Of a DNA stretch of 64,000 nucleotides, positions 63,226 through 64,000 are shown piece after piece. Numbering within the stretch: the first letter of the stretch is position 1; the number at the start of each line of letters is the position of its first letter. Source of the stretch: Sphingobacteriales bacterium (lineage in GTDB: Bacteria > Bacteroidota > Bacteroidia > Chitinophagales > UBA2359); NCBI GenBank assembly GCA_016700115.1, contig CP064999.1, positions 2,542,001 to 2,606,000 of the forward strand, given 5' to 3'. A program made the translations under genes and the position numbers. The notes under the pieces were generated by a model. That model worked only from the letters and a program-made list of their open reading frames with translations, was not told the DNA's origin and searched no databases.

Positions 63226-64000
63226 ATGATCAAAAAGATTACGCTTATCCTCATGTTGTGTTTTGCCGCGTTATCAACGCAAGCACAACCTTTCTGCGAT
63301 CAGGCACAAGCAGGTGCAGGTTTCGCATCTGACCCCGCCTGTCAAACGGTTATTTGTGCCGCAGATTCTTGGTGTTGTACTAACCAATGGGACAGTATTT
63401 GTGCCGGTGCTGCTGCCCCTAACCCCTCCTGTGCCAATTGCCTTTCTACTGCCGGCGGCGGCGGGCCATATTGCGATCAGGCACAAGCGGGACCGGGCTT
63501 TCCGTCTGACCCCGCCTGTCAAACTGTAATTTGTGCCGCAGATTCTTGGTGTTGTACTAACCAATGGGACAGTATTTGTGCCGGTCTTGCTGCCACTAAC
63601 CCCTCCTGTGCCAATTGCCTTTCTACTGCCGGCGGCGGCGGGCCATATTGCGATCAGGCACAAGCGGGACCGGGCTTTCCGTCTGACCCCGCCTGTCAAA
63701 CTGTAATTTGTGCCGCAGATTCTTGGTGTTGTACTAACCAATGGGACAGTATTTGTGCCGGTGCTGCTGCCACTAACCCCTCCTGTGCCAATTGCCTTTC
63801 TACTGCCGGCGGCGGCGGGCCATATTGCGATCAGGCACAAGCGGGACCGGGCTTTCCGTCTGACCCCGCCTGTCAAACTGTAATTTGTGCCGCAGATTCT
63901 TGGTGTTGTACTAACCAATGGGACAGTATTTGTGCCGGTGCTGCTGCCACTAACCCCTCCTGTGCCAATTGCCTTTCTACTGCCGGCGGCGGCGGGCCAT
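63226..64000 (+). CDS. Secreted Cys-rich protein of 59-residue tandem repeats, 3' end outside the window
   Basis: The frame opens at ATG 63226 with a signal peptide (KKITLILMLCFAALSTQAQ) and runs to the window end without a stop (258 codons seen). After the signal it consists only of 59-residue repeats, each with CDQAQAGPGFPSDPACQTV, CAADSWCCTNQWDSICAG and CANC, then a Gly linker. Each repeat has eight cysteines, which suggests disulfide-bonded small domains. A DxxCC...WDxxC core of this sort occurs in other secreted bacterial proteins (recollection), with no known activity. A C-terminal T9SS domain would be expected beyond the edge. A long minus-strand frame here is a shadow. Confidence 0.85.
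   Translation, partial: MIKKITLILMLCFAALSTQAQPFCDQAQAGAGFASDPACQTVICAADSWCCTNQWDSICAGAAAPNPSCANCLSTAGGGGPYCDQAQAGPGFPSDPACQTVICAADSWCCTNQWDSICAGLAATNPSCANCLSTAGGGGPYCDQAQAGPGFPSDPACQTVICAADSWCCTNQWDSICAGAAATNPSCANCLSTAGGGGPYCDQAQAGPGFPSDPACQTVICAADSWCCTNQWDSICAGAAATNPSCANCLSTAGGGGP
63295..64000 (+). repeat. 177-bp coding tandem repeat, about four units to the window edge
   Basis: Unit starts are at 63295, 63472, 63649 and 63826. The last three units are identical at almost every base, while the first differs at several codons (AGAGFASD against AGPGFPSD). The sharp period and near-identity point to recent duplication. An assembler could also collapse or expand such an array. Confidence 0.95.

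Noticed and set aside
63274..63918. Minus-strand 214-codon repeat frame at the end of the window
   Set aside because: Shadow of the secreted Cys-rich repeat protein. The plus strand has a signal peptide and conserved Cys pattern; the minus strand has neither.

Overview
The window looks like the chromosome of a member of the Bacteroidota, probably of the Chitinophagales/Saprospirales type. The evidence is an alternative complex III plus caa3-type oxidase gene cluster, type IX secretion (T9SS) markers (a PorP/SprF protein, a T9SS type A sorting domain, a gliding-motility C-terminal domain), an lptE-ORF-secG cluster, and promoters of the Bacteroidota form TTG-N17-19-TAnnTTTG. The DNA is AT-rich with A/T-rich intergenic regions. 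The assignment is inferred from gene content only.

Layout. 1-10.1 kb: the end of a respiratory operon (ActD end, an ActE cytochrome fused to an OmpA domain, ActF, CoxB, CoxA, CtaB, two CoxC-type subunits, CoxD, SCO, DUF420), which carries electrons from quinol through alternative complex III to oxygen. 10.1-11.6 kb: MazG-type hydrolase, DUF697 protein and an IscA-type Fe-S protein. 11.6-13.1 kb: noncoding DNA with a 21-bp-period array. 13.1-25.6 kb: one 4158-residue secreted mosaic adhesin. 25.6-27.1 kb: small palindromic repeats, an unnamed helical protein gene and a second 21-bp array. 27.1-33.0 kb: a BcgI-like restriction-modification locus (nuclease-methyltransferase plus specificity subunit), split by a DUF559 gene and a decayed IS1182-type element. 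33.1-38.9 kb: gcvT, HU, outer-membrane proteins, DUF4159, rsmE, porP/sprF, and more copies of the small repeats. 39-45.7 kb: dnaA with a hairpin-rich leader, a large SNF2 helicase, DUF4230. 46-47.7 kb: VOC protein, AhpD-like protein, a third 21-bp array, tRNA-Arg. 47.8-54.4 kb: T9SS esterase, TonB-dependent receptor, tsaD, a small beta-barrel protein, tRNA-Met. 54.5-64 kb: mfd, a membrane-anchored dihaem cytochrome c, lptE-ORF-secG, a methyltransferase, a lipoprotein, and a secreted Cys-rich protein of near-identical 59-residue repeats that runs off the end.

Most unusual. Three separate intergenic arrays share an exact 21-bp period but have unrelated unit sequences. They do not share an open reading frame, which points to a DNA- or RNA-level role. 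Also notable are the ActE-OmpA fusion, the His-rich tails on four neighbouring respiratory subunits, the doubly interrupted restriction locus, and two families of short inverted-repeat elements that overlap each other and one gene's stop codon.
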